In this document: positions 34,894 through 43,838 of the stretch, in pieces
How positions within the stretch are numbered: the first letter of the stretch is position 1
Layout: each line of letters begins with the position of its first letter
Source of the DNA: an uncultured Ruminococcus sp.
GTDB taxonomy: Bacteria > Bacillota > Clostridia > Oscillospirales > Ruminococcaceae
Assembly (NCBI GenBank): GCA_947624295.1
Contig: CANQJV010000005.1
Span: 1 to 64,000, forward strand
Reading direction: 5' to 3'
DNA: 64,000 nt
The notes under the pieces: generated by a model
Database searches by the model: none
The model's input: only the letters and a program-made list of their open reading frames with translations
Told to the model about the DNA's origin: nothing
Translations under genes and position numbers: made by a program

Positions 34894-36252
34894 TTATTCT
34901 AAATTTTCGCCCTGATTTGCAAGCAACATTTGTATAGCTAAAGCGTCATTGCCCGTGATACCCTCCTGACTGTCGCAGTCAGCATTAGCAAGACCCTGCT
35001 CCGTGAGCGCATATGTGTCATGATTGCCGATATGCTGTATTATAGCAGCAACATCAGCCATATTGACAGCACCGTCACAATTTGCGTCGCCCGTTTTCAC
35101 ATCGCCTGCAACAGTAGTTTCAGTTGTGCCTGTAGTTGTGACTGCGGTAGTCTCAGTTGCTCCTGACGTTGTGACAGCAGTGGTAGTTTCAGGAGCAGTA
35201 CCCTTTTCCCATACAGCCGTAAGCATTATACCTGCGCCGGGTTTTGCGCCTAAAATAGTATATTCCTCGCCTGCCTGATAGATTTCACCGCTTTCAGTTT
35301 TCCAGCCGGCGAAATATTTTCCGTCAACAGTAATATCAGGTTCGGGGCAGATTATCTGCGTATCAGTTTTACCCTCTACCTTTATATTAGTACCGCCGTT
35401 GCCCTGTTTGAAAACGACATTATAAGTTTTAGGTTCCCATACAGCCGTGAAAGTAACATCAACATCGGGGCAAGTTACTATCTCAAGAGGCTTGTATATT
35501 TTACCGTCGTAATCCGACAGCCAGCCCACAAGATTAAAGCCGTCACGGGAAAATCTGTCGCTGTTAGCAAGGTCAGTGAAAGAGCCTTCATTTTTCGGGA
35601 AAGTCTGCACTGTACTGCCGTTCAGGCGGTCAACGTCACCTGCGAGGTAGGTGAAAGTTATTCTTTTGAACCATATCGGCGTAACGACGACATCTTCAGC
35701 AGGCATAATGAAATGCCCTCCATAGACGAGGTTATAGCCGTCCATGATAGTAAGCCCGTGAGTATATGCGCCATCAATTTGTATTTCCGTGAAATCGGGC
35801 GTTACCATCTGACCTGCAACAGCTGATATATCTTTGAGCCATTCGGGGTAGTCGATAATTTCGCCGTGGAAATCGAGGTTGTAAGTTACATCATGGAAAT
35901 TTTTATCTTTCGGGTCATACCATACGGGTTCAAAGACGACTTCCTCAACGCCCTCGGGAGCAAGATAAGTTTCACCGCCGACGAATCCCTCTATACCATC
36001 AACAGTCCAGCCACTGAACTCATAGCCGTCCTTTTCGAATGTACCCTTTGGTATACTGCATATTCCCGTAGTGGTGACAGTATCCTCAAAAAGTGTAACG
36101 TCCGTCTTAAGCGCAGGCGACATATCGTCAGTTATGTTGAAAGATACTTTTACTTCAGCGGGAGCGTCCTCCTCAGCCGAAACGAACAGACCTGAAGAGC
36201 AGGTCAATGCTATAGCTGAAATCAGAGCTGTAAATTTGTTTAATTTTTTCAT
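34894..36252 (-). CDS. Secreted protein with bacterial repeat (InlB B-repeat-like) domains and dockerin, 452 aa
   Basis: Signal peptide about 1-27. Several beta-rich repeats of 65-75 residues ending in the FTAVW or LTAVW pattern (GFNLVGWLSDYDGKIY, YFAGWKTESGEIYQAGEEYT) are of the Listeria-Bacteroides repeat type. A Thr-rich linker leads to a dockerin (GDANCDGAVNMADVAAIIQH, ADCDSQEGITGNDALAIQ). No catalytic domain is visible; the repeats may bind protein or carbohydrate, making this a non-catalytic cellulosome component. It lies 27 bases after the DUF4250 gene and may be read with it. Confidence 0.82.
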   Translation of the reverse strand: MKKLNKFTALISAIALTCSSGLFVSAEEDAPAEVKVSFNITDDMSPALKTDVTLFEDTVTTTGICSIPKGTFEKDGYEFSGWTVDGIEGFVGGETYLAPEGVEEVVFEPVWYDPKDKNFHDVTYNLDFHGEIIDYPEWLKDISAVAGQMVTPDFTEIQIDGAYTHGLTIMDGYNLVYGGHFIMPAEDVVVTPIWFKRITFTYLAGDVDRLNGSTVQTFPKNEGSFTDLANSDRFSRDGFNLVGWLSDYDGKIYKPLEIVTCPDVDVTFTAVWEPKTYNVVFKQGNGGTNIKVEGKTDTQIICPEPDITVDGKYFAGWKTESGEIYQAGEEYTILGAKPGAGIMLTAVWEKGTAPETTTAVTTSGATETTAVTTTGTTETTVAGDVKTGDANCDGAVNMADVAAIIQHIGNHDTYALTEQGLANADCDSQEGITGNDALAIQMLLANQGENLE

Positions 36253-36279
36253 ATTTCCCTCACAATCCGATGCATTGCA

Positions 36280-36456
36280 TCACATAAAACTATTTTTATT
36301 TTCGTCATACACATAACCTATAAGAGCAAGTTTTTTCTCAATATCCTCCCTCCGGACGCACAAACTTTTGCACAATTCATCGAGAGTCGGGAACTCATCA
36401 CGCAGTTTTGTATTTATGTAACTCAGAAGTATAGCGGGGTCATTCGGAATATTCAT
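36280..36456 (-). CDS. DUF4250 domain-containing protein, 58 aa
   Basis: Missed by the ORF track because of its length. The sequence starts MNIPNDPAILLSYINTKLRD, continues with FPTLDELCKSLCV and ends IGYVYDENKNSFM, which I recognise as the DUF4250 family of small Firmicutes proteins. Function unknown; the predicted fold is helical, possibly a small DNA-binding-like bundle. A clear RBS (AAAGGAGA) lies 7 bases before the ATG, and a promoter is present at 36526-36554. Confidence 0.88.
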   Translation of the reverse strand: MNIPNDPAILLSYINTKLRDEFPTLDELCKSLCVRREDIEKKLALIGYVYDENKNSFM

Positions 36457-36525
36457 AGCGGATTCTCCTTTTCAAAAATTTCAAAAAAAATCAGTCCTGA
36501 AGTGATATGTAATTAACTTGATTAT

Positions 36526-36554
36526 AATATACAATAAATTACACTATTTGTCAA
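36526..36554 (-). promoter_or_regulatory. Promoter of the DUF4250-dockerin gene pair
   Basis: On the minus strand TTGACA, 17 bases, TATATT. Confidence 0.65.
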
Positions 36555-36743
36555 TAATTTTTAAGAAATCTATTATGTGAATTTTAAGTAAATTTGCAAT
36601 TATATTTAACACTGTAAGTAAAAATTTTTATAATAATATAATGTTAGGAAATACTAACTAATTGTTAACATTTATTTTTGTGCAATATCAACAATAATAT
36701 CAGTAATAATTAGTCTAAAAAAACGATAGAAATTTTTTTGATT

Positions 36744-36755
36744 ATATGGTATAAT
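36744..36755 (+). promoter_or_regulatory. Extended -10 promoter of the hydrogenase operon
   Basis: TATGGTATAAT is an extended -10 element (TG, one base, TATAAT). The -35 region is poor, so an activator or the extended -10 alone may recruit polymerase. The leader to the first gene is about 95 bases. Confidence 0.6.
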
Positions 36756-36812
36756 ATCTAAGAGGTATGTGGGTAATAATATATTTGTCATCGCATTATT
36801 TGTTATAACAGA

Positions 36813-36830
36813 TTGTTATTTATTTCACAT
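36813..36830. promoter_or_regulatory. Rex-like operator in the leader of the hydrogenase operon
   Basis: TTGTTATTTATTTCACAT fits the 7-4-7 Rex pattern TTGTKAA-N4-TTMACAA with one mismatch per half site. It lies downstream of the -10 and just before the RBS, where a bound repressor would block transcription. Rex control by NADH/NAD ratio is common for such operons in Clostridia. Confidence 0.5.
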
Positions 36831-36856
36831 AAATTTATAAAGGAGGTTCATCTTCA

Positions 36857-37354
36857 ATGAATACAGCTAAATCCACAGTTCCTTTCAAAGGTACAAAGGA
36901 ACAGGAAGCTCAGCTCCTCGCAATAATTGAGGAGAAAAAGAACACGCAGGGCGCACTTATGCCCATTCTCCAGAAAGCTCAGGAAATCTACGGCTACCTT
37001 CCTATTGAAGTTCAGACCATTATTTCCGATAACACCGGTATCCCACTCGAAAAAATCTACGGTGTTGTGACTTTCTACGCACAATTTTCTCTTTTCCCGA
37101 AGGGCGAATACACTATCTCAGTTTGTCTCGGTACTGCCTGCTACGTTAAAGGCTCAGGCGATATTTACGATAAACTTCAGGAAAAACTCGGCATTGCAGG
37201 CGGTGAATGTACTGCCGACGGTAAATTCTCCCTCGAAGCCTGCCGTTGTATCGGTGCCTGCGGACTTGCTCCCGTTCTTACTGTCAACGAGGACGTTTAC
37301 GGCCGTCTCACTGTTGATGACGTTGACAAAATCATCGAAAAGTATACAGCATAA
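36857..37354 (+). CDS. hydC: NADH-dependent [FeFe]-hydrogenase gamma subunit (NuoE-like), 165 aa
   Basis: Thioredoxin-like [2Fe-2S] protein of the NuoE/HydC family. The four ligands are Cys in CLGTACYVKGS (CxxxxC) and CRCIGACGLAP (the CxxxC of the second pair). It passes electrons between the NADH-oxidising subunit and the hydrogenase subunit. First gene of the hydC-hydB-hydA operon, with a strong RBS (AAAGGAGG). 29 bases separate it from the next gene. Confidence 0.93.
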   Translation: MNTAKSTVPFKGTKEQEAQLLAIIEEKKNTQGALMPILQKAQEIYGYLPIEVQTIISDNTGIPLEKIYGVVTFYAQFSLFPKGEYTISVCLGTACYVKGSGDIYDKLQEKLGIAGGECTADGKFSLEACRCIGACGLAPVLTVNEDVYGRLTVDDVDKIIEKYTA

Positions 37355-37383
37355 TATACAATATCTGTTAGGAGGTTAATTCT

Positions 37384-39282
37384 ATGAAGACTCTTGAAGA
37401 ACTTAAAGCTGTCAGAGAGGCAAATGAGGGCGAAGTTGCTCTCAGAACTCATGGCAACGCTTCTTCAAAATACGAAAGACACGTGCTTGTCTGCGGCGGT
37501 ACGGGCTGTACTTCTTCCGGCTCTCCCAAAATTATCGAAAAACTTGAGGAGGAATTTGCAGCAAAAGGTCTGACTGATAAAGTCCAGATTGTAAAAACAG
37601 GTTGTTTCGGTCTCTGCGAAAGAGGTCCTATCATGATTGTTTACCCCGAAGGCTCTTTCTATTCCCGTGTGAATGTAGACGAAATACACCGCATTGTTGA
37701 CGAACATCTCATCGGCGGTAACCCTGTAAAAGAATTTCTCTATGAAGAAACTGTTGAGGGCGATACAATAAAAGCTCTCGATGATACTGCTTTCTATAAA
37801 AAACAGCACCGTGTTGCTTTAAGAAACTGCGGTGTCATTAACCCTGAAAATATCAACGAATACATAGGCAGAGACGGCTACAAGGCTCTCGGCAAAGTCC
37901 TCACCGAAATGTCACCAGAAGATGTTATTCAGACTATCCTCGATTCAGGACTCCGTGGACGTGGAGGCGGTGGTTTCCCGACAGGTATGAAATGGAAACT
38001 CGCAAGAAATATTGTTCCGGACGCTGATATGAAATACGTCTGCTGTAACGCTGACGAAGGCGACCCCGGTGCATTTATGGACCGTTCAGTGCTTGAGGGC
38101 GACCCTCATGTAGTTCTCGAGGCTATGACTATCGCCGGCTACGCTATCGGCGCAAAACAAGGTTATATTTACGTCCGTGCAGAATATCCTATCGCCGTTG
38201 AACGCCTTAATATCGCTATAAAACAGGCTCGTGAGGCAGGTATGCTCGGCAAGGATATTTTCGGTACAGGTTTTGATTTCGATATTGACCTGAGACTTGG
38301 TGCAGGCGCATTCGTCTGCGGTGAAGAAACTGCTCTTATGACTTCTATCGAGGGCAACCGTGGCGAACCTCGTCCCCGTCCTCCGTTCCCTGCTGAAAAA
38401 GGTCTTTTCCAGAAGCCCACAATCCTCAACAACGTTGAAACTTACGCAAATATCCCGCAGATTATCCTCAACGGTGCTGAATGGTTCGCATCAATGGGTA
38501 CTGAAAAATCAAAGGGTACAAAAGTTTTCGCACTCGGCGGTAAAATCAAGAATACAGGTCTTGTTGAAATTCCTATGGGTACAACTCTCCGTGAAGTCAT
38601 CGAGGAAATCGGCGGAGGTATCCCTAACGGCAAGAAATTCAAGGCTGCTCAGACAGGCGGACCGTCAGGCGGATGTATTCCTACTGAACATTTCGATATT
38701 CCGATTGACTACGATAACCTCATCGGTATCGGCTCAATGATGGGTTCGGGCGGACTTATCGTCATGGACGAAGATAACTGTATGGTTGATATTGCTAAAT
38801 TCTTCCTCGAATTTACTGTTGACGAATCATGCGGTAAATGTACTCCGTGCCGTATCGGTACAAAGAGAATGCACGAAATCCTTGACAAAATCACTAAGGG
38901 CAAGGGAACACTTGAGGATATTGACAAGCTCGAAGAACTCTGCTATCACATCAAATCAAATTCACTCTGCGGACTCGGACAGACTGCTCCTAACCCTGTT
39001 CTCTCAACACTTCGCTATTTCCGTGATGAGTATATCGCTCACGTCGTAGATAAAAAGTGCCCTGCCGGCGTATGTAAAGACCTTCTCAGCTTTGAAATCG
39101 ATAAGGATAAATGTTTCGGCTGCGGAATGTGCGCTAAACAGTGTCCCGCTGAAGCAATCAAAGTTACAGACTACACTGCTCCCGGCAAGAAAAAGCCTGC
39201 ATTTGAAATCGACAAGGATAAGTGCGTAAAATGCGGTGCTTGTATCGCTACATGTAAATTCAAGGCAATCAGCAAGAAATAA
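37384..39282 (+). CDS. hydB: NADH-dependent [FeFe]-hydrogenase beta subunit (NuoF-like), 632 aa
   Basis: Residues about 30-125 are a thioredoxin-like [2Fe-2S] domain (VCGGTGCTSSGS, KTGCFGLCERGP). The NuoF core follows, with the NADH/FMN site (RGRGGGGFPTGMKWKLA, CNADEGDPGAFMDR), an SLBB domain, and a [4Fe-4S] helical bundle (CGKCTPCRIGTKRM). The C-terminus has two ferredoxin-type [4Fe-4S] motifs (CFGCGMCAKQCP and CVKCGACIATC). This is the flavin subunit of trimeric hydrogenases that couple NADH and ferredoxin oxidation to hydrogen formation. Confurcation is family knowledge, not shown here. Confidence 0.95.
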   Translation: MKTLEELKAVREANEGEVALRTHGNASSKYERHVLVCGGTGCTSSGSPKIIEKLEEEFAAKGLTDKVQIVKTGCFGLCERGPIMIVYPEGSFYSRVNVDEIHRIVDEHLIGGNPVKEFLYEETVEGDTIKALDDTAFYKKQHRVALRNCGVINPENINEYIGRDGYKALGKVLTEMSPEDVIQTILDSGLRGRGGGGFPTGMKWKLARNIVPDADMKYVCCNADEGDPGAFMDRSVLEGDPHVVLEAMTIAGYAIGAKQGYIYVRAEYPIAVERLNIAIKQAREAGMLGKDIFGTGFDFDIDLRLGAGAFVCGEETALMTSIEGNRGEPRPRPPFPAEKGLFQKPTILNNVETYANIPQIILNGAEWFASMGTEKSKGTKVFALGGKIKNTGLVEIPMGTTLREVIEEIGGGIPNGKKFKAAQTGGPSGGCIPTEHFDIPIDYDNLIGIGSMMGSGGLIVMDEDNCMVDIAKFFLEFTVDESCGKCTPCRIGTKRMHEILDKITKGKGTLEDIDKLEELCYHIKSNSLCGLGQTAPNPVLSTLRYFRDEYIAHVVDKKCPAGVCKDLLSFEIDKDKCFGCGMCAKQCPAEAIKVTDYTAPGKKKPAFEIDKDKCVKCGACIATCKFKAISKK

Positions 39283-39297
39283 GCGGAGGAATTATCA

Positions 39298-41040
39298 ATG
39301 GAAAATATTACAGTTAAAGTTAATGGTGTTGAAATCTCCGTACCAAAGGGAACAACAGTTCTTGAGGCTGCTCATCAGGCAGGTTTTGAGATTCCTACAC
39401 TTTGCTATATGAAAGAAATCAATGAGATTGGTGCTTGCCGTATCTGCATTACAGAAGTAAATGAAGGCAGAGGTTTCCGCCTCGTTGCAGGCTGTGTTTA
39501 CCCGTGTTCGGATAAAATGGAAATCCTTACAGCATCACCGAAAGTTATAGAGTCACGTAAAAAGACTCTTGAACTCATTCTCTCAACTCATGACAGAAAA
39601 TGCTTGTCATGCGTAAGAAGCGGCAACTGCGAACTCCAGAAACTCTGTAAAGATTACGGTGTTGAGGACGCATCAACTTATGACGGCTACAGAAATGAAT
39701 ACGAAATCGACAATTCAGCTGCTCATATGTACCGTGACAATAACAAATGTATTCTTTGCCGCCGTTGTGTTGCAGTATGCTCCAAAACACAAGGTATCGG
39801 TGTAATCGGCGCAAATGAACGTGGATTCAAGACATTCATCGGCTCTGCTTTTGAAATGGGTCTCGGCGAAACAAGCTGCGTATCATGCGGTCAGTGTATC
39901 GCTGTCTGCCCTGTCGGCGCAATCTCAGAAAAAGACTATGTCAAGGACGTTCTTGCTGCAATTGCTGACCCTGAAAAGACTGTTCTTGTACAGACAGCTC
40001 CTGCTGTACGTGCAGGTCTCGGCGAATGTTTCGGTCTCCCAATCGGCACAAACGTAGAGGGCAAAATGGTATCTGCTCTCAAGAAACTCGGTTTCGACAA
40101 AGTATTTGATACAGACTTCTCCGCTGACCTCACAATCATGGAAGAGGCTGCTGAATTTGTTGACAGACTGAAGAACGGCGGAAAACTCCCGCTTATCACA
40201 TCATGTTCACCGGGCTGGGTTAAATTCTGCGAACACTATTTCCCCGATATGATTGAAAATCTGTCTTCATGCAAGTCACCTCAGCAGATGTTCGGTGCAG
40301 CTGCAAAGACTTACTACGCTGAAAAAATGGGTCTTGACCCGAAAAATATCGTTATGGTTTCAGTTATGCCCTGTACCGCAAAGAAATTCGAAATCGGACG
40401 TGATGACCAGAGTGCAGCAGGTGTTCCTGATGTTGATTACGTTCTCACAACTCGTGAACTCGGCAGAATGATTGAACGTGCAGGTATCAATTTCCTCGGT
40501 CTTGCTGATGAACAATTCGATGAACCGCTTGGAATTTCAACAGGTGCAGGTACAATCTTCGGCGCAACAGGCGGTGTTATGGAGGCAGCACTCCGTACAG
40601 CTGTACACACTCTCACGGGCGAAAATCCGATTGATTTCCCTGAAGTACGTGGCACTGAGGGTATCAAAGAGGCTGAATATGACGTTGCAGGCACAAAAGT
40701 TAAAGTTGCTGTTGCAAGCGGACTTGCTAACGCAAGAGAATTGCTTGAAAGAGTACAGAAAGGTGAAGCTGATTACCAGTTCATCGAAATTATGGCTTGT
40801 CCGGGCGGTTGTGTAAACGGCGGTGGTCAGCCACAAGTTCCGATGGGTATCAGAAACTTCGTTGACATCAGAGAAAAGAGAGCAAAAGTTCTCTATGATA
40901 TTGACGCTGCAATGCCGTTAAGACAGTCACACGAGAACCCTGCTATCAAGGCTATATACGATGAATATTTCGGTCAGCCGGGTAGTCACAAGGCTCATGA
41001 AGTTCTCCATACTTCCTATGTCAAGAGAAGTGTAAACTGA
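39298..41040 (+). CDS. hydA: [FeFe]-hydrogenase catalytic subunit, 580 aa
   Basis: The N-terminal [2Fe-2S] domain (CYMKEINEIGACRIC) is followed by a His/Cys-ligated cluster (HDRKCLSCVRSGNCELQKLC) and two [4Fe-4S] motifs (CILCRRCVAVC, CVSCGQCIAVCP). The H-cluster domain has TSCSPGWVKF, MPCTAKKFE and MACPGGCVNGGGQP. The first motif has Ser in place of the second Cys of the textbook TSCCPGW; I believe this variant occurs in multimeric clostridial enzymes. It catalyses reversible proton reduction in the cytoplasm. Maturases hydE, F and G are not in the window. Last gene of the operon. Confidence 0.95.
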   Translation: MENITVKVNGVEISVPKGTTVLEAAHQAGFEIPTLCYMKEINEIGACRICITEVNEGRGFRLVAGCVYPCSDKMEILTASPKVIESRKKTLELILSTHDRKCLSCVRSGNCELQKLCKDYGVEDASTYDGYRNEYEIDNSAAHMYRDNNKCILCRRCVAVCSKTQGIGVIGANERGFKTFIGSAFEMGLGETSCVSCGQCIAVCPVGAISEKDYVKDVLAAIADPEKTVLVQTAPAVRAGLGECFGLPIGTNVEGKMVSALKKLGFDKVFDTDFSADLTIMEEAAEFVDRLKNGGKLPLITSCSPGWVKFCEHYFPDMIENLSSCKSPQQMFGAAAKTYYAEKMGLDPKNIVMVSVMPCTAKKFEIGRDDQSAAGVPDVDYVLTTRELGRMIERAGINFLGLADEQFDEPLGISTGAGTIFGATGGVMEAALRTAVHTLTGENPIDFPEVRGTEGIKEAEYDVAGTKVKVAVASGLANARELLERVQKGEADYQFIEIMACPGGCVNGGGQPQVPMGIRNFVDIREKRAKVLYDIDAAMPLRQSHENPAIKAIYDEYFGQPGSHKAHEVLHTSYVKRSVN

Positions 41041-41077
41041 TTTTACTTTGCTCATACGATAAAAAAACTAAAAAAAT

Positions 41078-41108
41078 CGGCTGCTGTTGAAAAACGGCAG
41101 TCGTTTTT
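41078..41108 (+). terminator. Terminator of the hydrogenase operon
   Basis: CGGCTGCTGTT and AACGGCAGTCG pair around a short loop, followed by TTTTTA. Confidence 0.8.
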
Positions 41109-41140
41109 ATTATCTTATTTTACTATCTTATTTTACTTCA

Positions 41141-41172
41141 AAAAAATCCCCGATTGAAAAATCAACCGGGGT
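41141..41172 (-). terminator. Terminator of the xylanase gene
   Basis: On the minus strand AACCCCGGTTGAT and the matching AATCGGGGATT arm form a hairpin followed by a run of T. Confidence 0.8.
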
Positions 41173-41185
41173 TATTTATTTTAAT

Positions 41186-43558
41186 TTAATTAACTTTTGT
41201 GTAAACTTGTCCGCCGTCAAGCGTTTTATTTTTTACAGCAAACATCTCTGATATTGAAACTATCTGCCAGCCCTGCTCTTTGAGGTAAGGAGCAAGATAT
41301 TCCATAGCTTCAGCAGTTGTGTTGTAAGTTTCGTGCGCAAGAATAATTGCACCGTCAAGCGAACCGTTATTTTTTGCCGAAATTATAGTGTTGATAATGT
41401 CATCTTTTGAGGCATTATTCCAGTCAGCAACATCAATACTGCAAGTAATCATAGGTACGTCGCTGAGAGTCTGCTTTACTGTATCATTTACAGCAAGGTA
41501 GGGTAATCTGAGGAGTTTAGATGGTTCAGTGCCGATAATTCCCTTGAGTTTTGCATCTGTTGTATCAAATTCACTGCGGATTTCAGCAGGTGATTTTTGT
41601 GTGAGATACGGGTGTGAAGTCGTATGATTAGCGATTTCCATGCCCTTTGAGAAAGCGTATCTTACTTCTTCTTCCCTGCCTGAATTGTTAATCCAGTCGC
41701 CTACGTAAAAGAAAGTAGAATGGAATCCCGAATCAGAAAGAGCGTTTATAATTCTCATTGAAGTATCTTGCGGGGAATTTCCTACAGCACCGTCATCAAA
41801 TGAAATTGCAACCATTGGTTTAGAGGGGTCAATCCACGAAATATCTACACCGCCTGTTGGTGCAGGGAGAGTTGTAACTTCAGGGATTGTTGTTACTTCT
41901 GTAACTGTTGTTGTTTCGGGAGTTTCGGGAGTATCAACTGAACCCATAGGAAGTCTGCTGATTTGTTTTGCTAAAAACTGCTGTATTGCAAAAGCGTCCA
42001 TTCCCGTGAGAGTTGCCTCGCCGTCACAAAATTCAGCGTTAGCAAAGCCTTTTTCTGAAAGCGTATATAAATCGTGATTACCTATGTGCTGGATAATTGC
42101 AGCAACGTCAGCCATATTGACTTCGCCGTCACAATTTGCGTCACCGTAAACAATACCGTTTTCTGAAGTCGTGGGAACTTGCTGAGTTGTAGGGACTTCT
42201 TCTGTTGTGACTGTTTCAGTTGTTGTCTGTACAGGTTTTTCAGCAGTTGTTGCGGTTGTAGTGGTTTCAGCTACAGCACCCTCAACTGTACCGTTTCCTG
42301 TAACTACAGTTGATTTTGTGCCCTCTTTTGCGCCTATTGCCTCGTCAATATAGAAATCTGTCAGGCTTTCGGGAGCCTCAACGTAAAGGAGCATATTTGT
42401 AGCACCGTTCGGGATTGTAAACGATGTATTTTCGAGTTTAGTCCACTCACCGCTCTTAACGTCAGCAGCTGCAACTTCATCATAATTATCTTCGCCGTTG
42501 AGAGTGTACTGAAGTGTGAGTTTCATTTGAGTTGTTTCGCCTGATTTCTGGAGGACTGCCGTGCTGAAACTGTACGCATTACCGGGAATAAACGTTTTGG
42601 AGTCGAGTGAAATAGCTGTACCGTTCCAATTATCAGTACGTCCGCTTACGAAAAGGGAATTTTTACCCTCATAGTAATTATTCGAATCAAGTTTAACTGT
42701 AGCGTCACCACGTCCGCCCCAATCATCTTCGCCTGTTTCGAATGTACTCCTGAAATAATAGCCGTTTTCATCAGGTTCAACAGGTGTGGGAGGTGTTACA
42801 ACTGTACCGCCGTCACCGTCACCTTCGCCGATTACAAGACCGTTTTTATTTACAGCTGCACTTCCGTTTGACTGGTAGCCCTCGATATTAAGGGCAACTT
42901 CGTACATTTTACCGCTCATATCAAGACCTGCTTTTTCCCACGCATCGAAGTGTTTTGAAACGCTTATTCTGCCTTCAATATGTTTCTTGACATTATTTTG
43001 TGCGGGATTATCCTGACGGACACTCCAGTACTGGTAGAAAGTTTCCGTGCCGTGAATTGACGGCTGATTTTCTCTTACAGTCCTGTAAATGTCATATTTG
43101 TTACCGTTCGCCTCAACAGTACCGAGTGAATCATTACTTCCGGGTGGTCTCCAACTTCCCCATGCTTCGACGATGTAGTACTCAACAGTAGGGTCCTCCG
43201 TCCAACCGTAAACGCACATATAGGAGTTACCTTTTGGTTCGTAGTCAACATCATAGTCGATATACATACCGTTGTAATCCTCATAATTTTTTGTACTGCC
43301 GAGTTTCTTACCGGTACGGAACAAACAGTTCTCAATGCCTGTCCAACTACACGTAAAAGCACCGTTACTGCCAACGTCCATAGTCGCAGTACCTTGACCC
43401 CATTGATTCCAGAGTTCATAGTCGTAGCCGTCTTTAGTACCAAGCTGTTGCTGGTCTGCCGCATTTGTTGTGAAAGTAGGTATACTTGCGAAACAGAGCA
43501 TTGAGCCGATAAAACCGCTGACTAATCTGCTGAAAAAGCCTTTTTTCATTTGATTCAT
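41186..43558 (-). CDS. Cellulosomal GH11 xylanase - CBM22 - dockerin - CE4 acetylxylan esterase, 790 aa
   Basis: A signal peptide (about 1-34) precedes a GH11 xylanase (to about 245), with the nucleophile Glu in VEYYIVEAWG and the acid/base Glu in ALNIEGYQSNGSA. Residues about 265-420 are a CBM22 xylan-binding domain (FRSTFETGEDDWGGRGDATV, FTIPNGATNMLLYVEAP). After a Thr-rich linker comes a dockerin (GDANCDGEVNMADVAAIIQH), another linker, and a NodB-type CE4 deacetylase with the metal Asp in ISFDDG, EIANHTTSHP and RLPYLAV. One chain thus cuts the xylan backbone and removes acetyl groups. This order is known from R. flavefaciens xylanases. Transcribed alone. Confidence 0.95.
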   Translation of the reverse strand: MNQMKKGFFSRLVSGFIGSMLCFASIPTFTTNAADQQQLGTKDGYDYELWNQWGQGTATMDVGSNGAFTCSWTGIENCLFRTGKKLGSTKNYEDYNGMYIDYDVDYEPKGNSYMCVYGWTEDPTVEYYIVEAWGSWRPPGSNDSLGTVEANGNKYDIYRTVRENQPSIHGTETFYQYWSVRQDNPAQNNVKKHIEGRISVSKHFDAWEKAGLDMSGKMYEVALNIEGYQSNGSAAVNKNGLVIGEGDGDGGTVVTPPTPVEPDENGYYFRSTFETGEDDWGGRGDATVKLDSNNYYEGKNSLFVSGRTDNWNGTAISLDSKTFIPGNAYSFSTAVLQKSGETTQMKLTLQYTLNGEDNYDEVAAADVKSGEWTKLENTSFTIPNGATNMLLYVEAPESLTDFYIDEAIGAKEGTKSTVVTGNGTVEGAVAETTTTATTAEKPVQTTTETVTTEEVPTTQQVPTTSENGIVYGDANCDGEVNMADVAAIIQHIGNHDLYTLSEKGFANAEFCDGEATLTGMDAFAIQQFLAKQISRLPMGSVDTPETPETTTVTEVTTIPEVTTLPAPTGGVDISWIDPSKPMVAISFDDGAVGNSPQDTSMRIINALSDSGFHSTFFYVGDWINNSGREEEVRYAFSKGMEIANHTTSHPYLTQKSPAEIRSEFDTTDAKLKGIIGTEPSKLLRLPYLAVNDTVKQTLSDVPMITCSIDVADWNNASKDDIINTIISAKNNGSLDGAIILAHETYNTTAEAMEYLAPYLKEQGWQIVSISEMFAVKNKTLDGGQVYTKVN

Positions 43559-43627
43559 TCCTTTCAGATAAAATATAATGATATAATTACGGCGAAATTG
43601 TGAACAAACTTCGCTTTTCTTAAATAT

Positions 43628-43656
43628 ATTTTATTACATTTTTGTGAATAATGCAA
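43628..43656 (-). promoter_or_regulatory. Candidate promoter of the xylanase gene
   Basis: On the minus strand TTGCAT, 17 bases, TAAAAT. Leader about 65 bases. Confidence 0.5.
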
Positions 43657-43703
43657 GTCATTTATTGCTGAAATAAAATATTCTTACCATTTTTTGCGAT
43701 GTG

Positions 43704-43775
43704 ATACTAATTTAATTCTAAAAAACGTGCAGGATATTCGCAAAGATTGTCGGGTTTTTAGAATGAAATTAGTAT
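43704..43775. repeat. 72-bp palindromic element
   Basis: ATACTAATTTAATTCTAAAA at the left and, reverse complemented at the right, ATACTAATTTCATTCTAAAA: 22-bp arms with one substitution plus a one-base length difference, around a 27-base centre. It looks like a small foldback element. No second copy was noticed in the window. Confidence 0.6.
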
Positions 43776-43781
43776 GAGTTA

Positions 43782-43824
43782 TAAAAAAACGGCAGTTCCC
43801 CGTATTAAACAAGGAAACCGCCGT
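43782..43824 (-). terminator. Terminator of the zinc-ribbon gene
   Basis: On the minus strand ACGGCGGTTTCC and GGAACTGCCGT form a hairpin followed by TTTTTTTA. Confidence 0.75.
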
Positions 43825-43838
43825 AAAAAGGAGTGTTG

